Shown one piece after another: positions 6,376 through 8,329 of a stretch of 8,329 nt of DNA. This stretch comes from Lachnospiraceae bacterium UBA7480 (GTDB lineage Bacteria; Bacillota; Clostridia; Lachnospirales; Lachnospiraceae). The stretch spans positions 27,302-35,630 of the forward strand of contig DLOQ01000153.1 of NCBI GenBank assembly GCA_002479655.1, read 5' to 3'. The notes beneath the pieces were generated by a model, which had not been told where the DNA came from, did not search any database, and was given only the letters and a program-made list of their open reading frames with translations. The translations under genes and the position numbers were made by a program. Position 1 is the first letter of the stretch. The number at the start of each line of letters is the position of its first letter.

Positions 6376-8226
6376 TTAACCGCACTCCTGACTTTTTGTC
6401 TGTTCCTTTAACCACGCCCTTTCATCCTCTGACAGATACGGGGACAACCGCTCATAGACCATCTGATGATAACGGTTCCATGCTTCCATGTCGCTTCGCT
6501 CCATATAAGCCGGATCGATCCCTTCCGGATCCAGCGGCACCAGCGTCAATGGCGTAAATCCCATGAACTGACCATCCTCATTACATTCTCTTTTTTCACA
6601 GAGCAGGATATTCTCGATCCGGATGCCATGGCTTCCCGCAGCATAAACGCCCGGTTCATCAGACACCAGCATACCCTCCTCCAGAACCGCTTCTTTCGCA
6701 TTACCGGGTCTCCAGCTGATATTCTGAGGCCCTTCATGGACGCTTAGCATATAACCCACACCATGACCGGTGCCGCATTTATAATCTATCTTTTGCTGCC
6801 ACAGCGGACCTCTTGCAAGAATATCCAGATTGCGCCCTGTACAGCCATGCAAAAACACCGCATTCTGCAATCTCAGCATCCCAACGGCAGCCAGCGTGTA
6901 ATGCTTTTTCATCTCCTGCGTGATGCTTCCCATAATGATGCTTCTCGTTACGTCGGTCGTGCCGCCCTCGTACTGTCCGCCGGAATCCACCAGATAGATC
7001 CCTTCCGGCTTTAATACCGCATCCCTGCCGGTCACTGCCTCATAGTGCATCATTGCCGCATTCGCCCCGTAAGCGCTGATCGTCGGAAACGATACCCCCT
7101 GAAAGCCTTTGATCTCCTGACGGTATCCTTCCAGTATTTTGGCAGCCTCACTTTCTGTCAGCCCCTCCGCCTTATGTTCCTTGATATACCGGATATATCT
7201 TGTGAGTGCCACACTGTCTAAGAGGTAGGTCTGCTTAATATGACCGATCTCAACCGGATTTTTGACCGCTTTCATAACCTGCGTCGGATTCTTTGCTTCC
7301 ACCGTCTCCGCATACTCCTCAACGATCCGGCAGACCGTATAATTGACCACCCCGGGATCAAGCATCATCCTCGCCTTTCTCCCAAGCAGCTTCTCCGTCT
7401 GCTGCAGCAGCTCCGGAAGCTCCCCGATAAAATCCTCATATGGATGCCATTCAATACCGTGCGTCTCTGCGAAGCGGACATTCTCCTCTCTCTCCCGCAG
7501 CGCGGCTATGGATCTCTCCTTCAGATATACGATCACCTTTTCCTTAAAGATCAGGGTGAATGCATACGCCACCGGATTGCATGCAATATCACCTCCCCTG
7601 ATATTAAACAGCCACATCTGATCTTCCAATCCGGAAAGCAGCAGATGATCCGCCTTCTGCTCCTCCATCTTCTCCCTGACGCGGGACAGCTTCTCACTAC
7701 AGCTTTCTCCTGTTAAGGTATCATCCAATATGCGTATGGGAGCCGCGCTGTCAGCCGGTCTGTCCGTAAAAACGCTTTCTGCCAGATCCTTCCGGTAGAC
7801 GATCTCTCCCCGCTTTTCTTTCATGATCTTCTCCAATTTTTTTCCAAGAGCGGCATTCACGCAAAATCCGTACAGTCCCAGCTTCATGCCTTCCTTTAGA
7901 TGTGACCTCAGATATTCCTCCAACTCCGGGACGCCCTGCTGCCGGCTTTTCATCAAAAGGATGCCCGTACCTTCCAGCTCTTGTTCCGCCTGCACAAAAT
8001 ATCTTCCGTCCGTCCAGAGCAGACATTCCTCCTCCCCAATCAAAAGATCTCCATTAGAGCCGGTAAAGCCCGACAGAAATTCCCGTTCCTTATAGTGATC
8101 ATTGATATATTCCGATCCATGAGGATCCGCCGTCACTACCAAATAATAATGCACTCCGGCAGCTTTCATATTCTGCCTGAGTGCATGGATGCGTTCCCTG
8201 ATGATTTTATTTTCCATACTGCTCAT
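6376..8226 (-). CDS. Aminopeptidase P family protein (M24B, Xaa-Pro aminopeptidase)
   Basis: A cytoplasmic dinuclear-metal peptidase that removes an N-terminal residue preceding proline. The 616-residue product is the long form: two creatinase-like N-terminal domains (about 5-160 and 165-320, the first with DPHGSEY and FTGSNG) followed by the pita-bread catalytic domain (about 325-545) and a C-terminal extension (about 550-616) typical of the long forms. The five metal ligands are visible: Asp414 in LVDSGGQY, Asp425 in GTTDVTR, His488 in GTGHGVGY, Glu524 in SDEPGVY and Glu538 in GIRIEN. His394 in MMHYEA and His497 in SVHEGP match the proton-shuttle and substrate-binding histidines. No signal peptide is seen. 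The first ATG is preferred because AAGGAAGG lies seven bases upstream; the ATG three codons later would be too far from it. It precedes pckA in the same direction, but pckA has its own promoter. Confidence 0.95.
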   Translation of the reverse strand: MSSMENKIIRERIHALRQNMKAAGVHYYLVVTADPHGSEYINDHYKEREFLSGFTGSNGDLLIGEEECLLWTDGRYFVQAEQELEGTGILLMKSRQQGVPELEEYLRSHLKEGMKLGLYGFCVNAALGKKLEKIMKEKRGEIVYRKDLAESVFTDRPADSAAPIRILDDTLTGESCSEKLSRVREKMEEQKADHLLLSGLEDQMWLFNIRGGDIACNPVAYAFTLIFKEKVIVYLKERSIAALREREENVRFAETHGIEWHPYEDFIGELPELLQQTEKLLGRKARMMLDPGVVNYTVCRIVEEYAETVEAKNPTQVMKAVKNPVEIGHIKQTYLLDSVALTRYIRYIKEHKAEGLTESEAAKILEGYRQEIKGFQGVSFPTISAYGANAAMMHYEAVTGRDAVLKPEGIYLVDSGGQYEGGTTDVTRSIIMGSITQEMKKHYTLAAVGMLRLQNAVFLHGCTGRNLDILARGPLWQQKIDYKCGTGHGVGYMLSVHEGPQNISWRPGNAKEAVLEEGMLVSDEPGVYAAGSHGIRIENILLCEKRECNEDGQFMGFTPLTLVPLDPEGIDPAYMERSDMEAWNRYHQMVYERLSPYLSEDERAWLKEQTKSQECG

Positions 8227-8289
8227 TTCCAGTCCTTCCTTACATTTTAAAACTCAAATTCAGACGTTTGCATAATTTATATGGCAGGC

Positions 8290-8316
8290 TGCACATATAT
8301 AATCTGTACATATGCA
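8290..8316. repeat. Imperfect inverted repeat upstream of aminopeptidase P
   Basis: Read on the minus strand, TGCATATGTA and TATATGTGCA form ten pairs (eight Watson-Crick, two G-U) around a seven-base centre. As DNA it is an 8-of-10 inverted repeat 64 bases before the aminopeptidase start codon. It could be an operator for a dimeric repressor or a hairpin in the leader or upstream transcript. The T tract needed for a terminator is absent. Confidence 0.35.
8298..8303 (+). promoter_or_regulatory. Possible -10 box of a divergent gene beyond the right edge
   Basis: TATAAT on the + strand lies within the inverted repeat and is followed by a purine-rich GGAAGGAAA at 8319-8327 that could be a ribosome binding site. 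No good -35 is seen at 16-18 bases, and any coding sequence would start outside the window. Confidence 0.2.
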
Positions 8317-8329
8317 TTGGAAGGAAATT

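Noticed and set aside
7240..7716. 158-codon + strand open frame opposite aminopeptidase P
   Set aside because: It lies entirely within the conserved aminopeptidase coding region and reads as an Arg/Leu-rich antisense shadow.

Overview
The window looks like chromosome of a low-to-medium GC Firmicute, most likely a gut clostridium of the Lachnospiraceae. The pointers are a DUF5688 protein (a family I associate mainly with that group), a long aminopeptidase P, a divergent clostridial-type ATP-dependent PEP carboxykinase, a single-pass membrane protein with SH3b repeats, and strong AGGAGG-type ribosome binding sites. This assignment is inferred from family recognition, not from a database search.

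Layout from left to right. Positions 1-744 (+) hold the 3' part of an ABC-transporter ATPase of the polar amino acid type, cut by the left edge. It converges, with only a 13-base gap, on a minus-strand gene (758-2344) for a membrane-anchored protein with an acidic cytoplasmic tail, a probable NTF2-like extracellular domain and two C-terminal SH3b domains. Everything from there to 8226 is on the minus strand. A tRNA-Arg(CCG) gene lies at 2509-2580 with its own sigma-A-like promoter, which starts right after the stop codon of the DUF5688 gene (2666-3673). Next come elongation factor P (efp, 3801-4358), PEP carboxykinase (pckA, 4514-6232) and an M24B aminopeptidase P (6376-8226). At the right edge an inverted repeat and a TATAAT on the + strand hint at a divergent gene starting just outside.

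The minus-strand genes share a direction but do not look like one operon. There is a 12-bp-stem terminator after efp, a shorter terminator after pckA, a sigma-A-like promoter before pckA, a perfect TATAAT before efp and a clear promoter before the tRNA. Functionally they are separate housekeeping or house-specific jobs: amino acid uptake, cell-surface binding, CGG decoding, relief of polyproline stalling, PEP/oxaloacetate interconversion and Xaa-Pro peptide cleavage. EF-P (helps make proline-rich proteins) and aminopeptidase P (degrades Xaa-Pro peptides) share a proline theme, but there is no evidence in the sequence that they are coupled.

I did not find a clear new multi-gene system, mobile element, CRISPR array or riboswitch. 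The items most worth a second look are the uncharacterised DUF5688 gene sitting behind a strong terminator with no obvious promoter, the divergent cysteine-rich PEP carboxykinase, the SH3b membrane protein, a possible Arg/Lys-rich 26-residue mini-ORF next to tRNA-Arg, and the inverted repeat upstream of aminopeptidase P.
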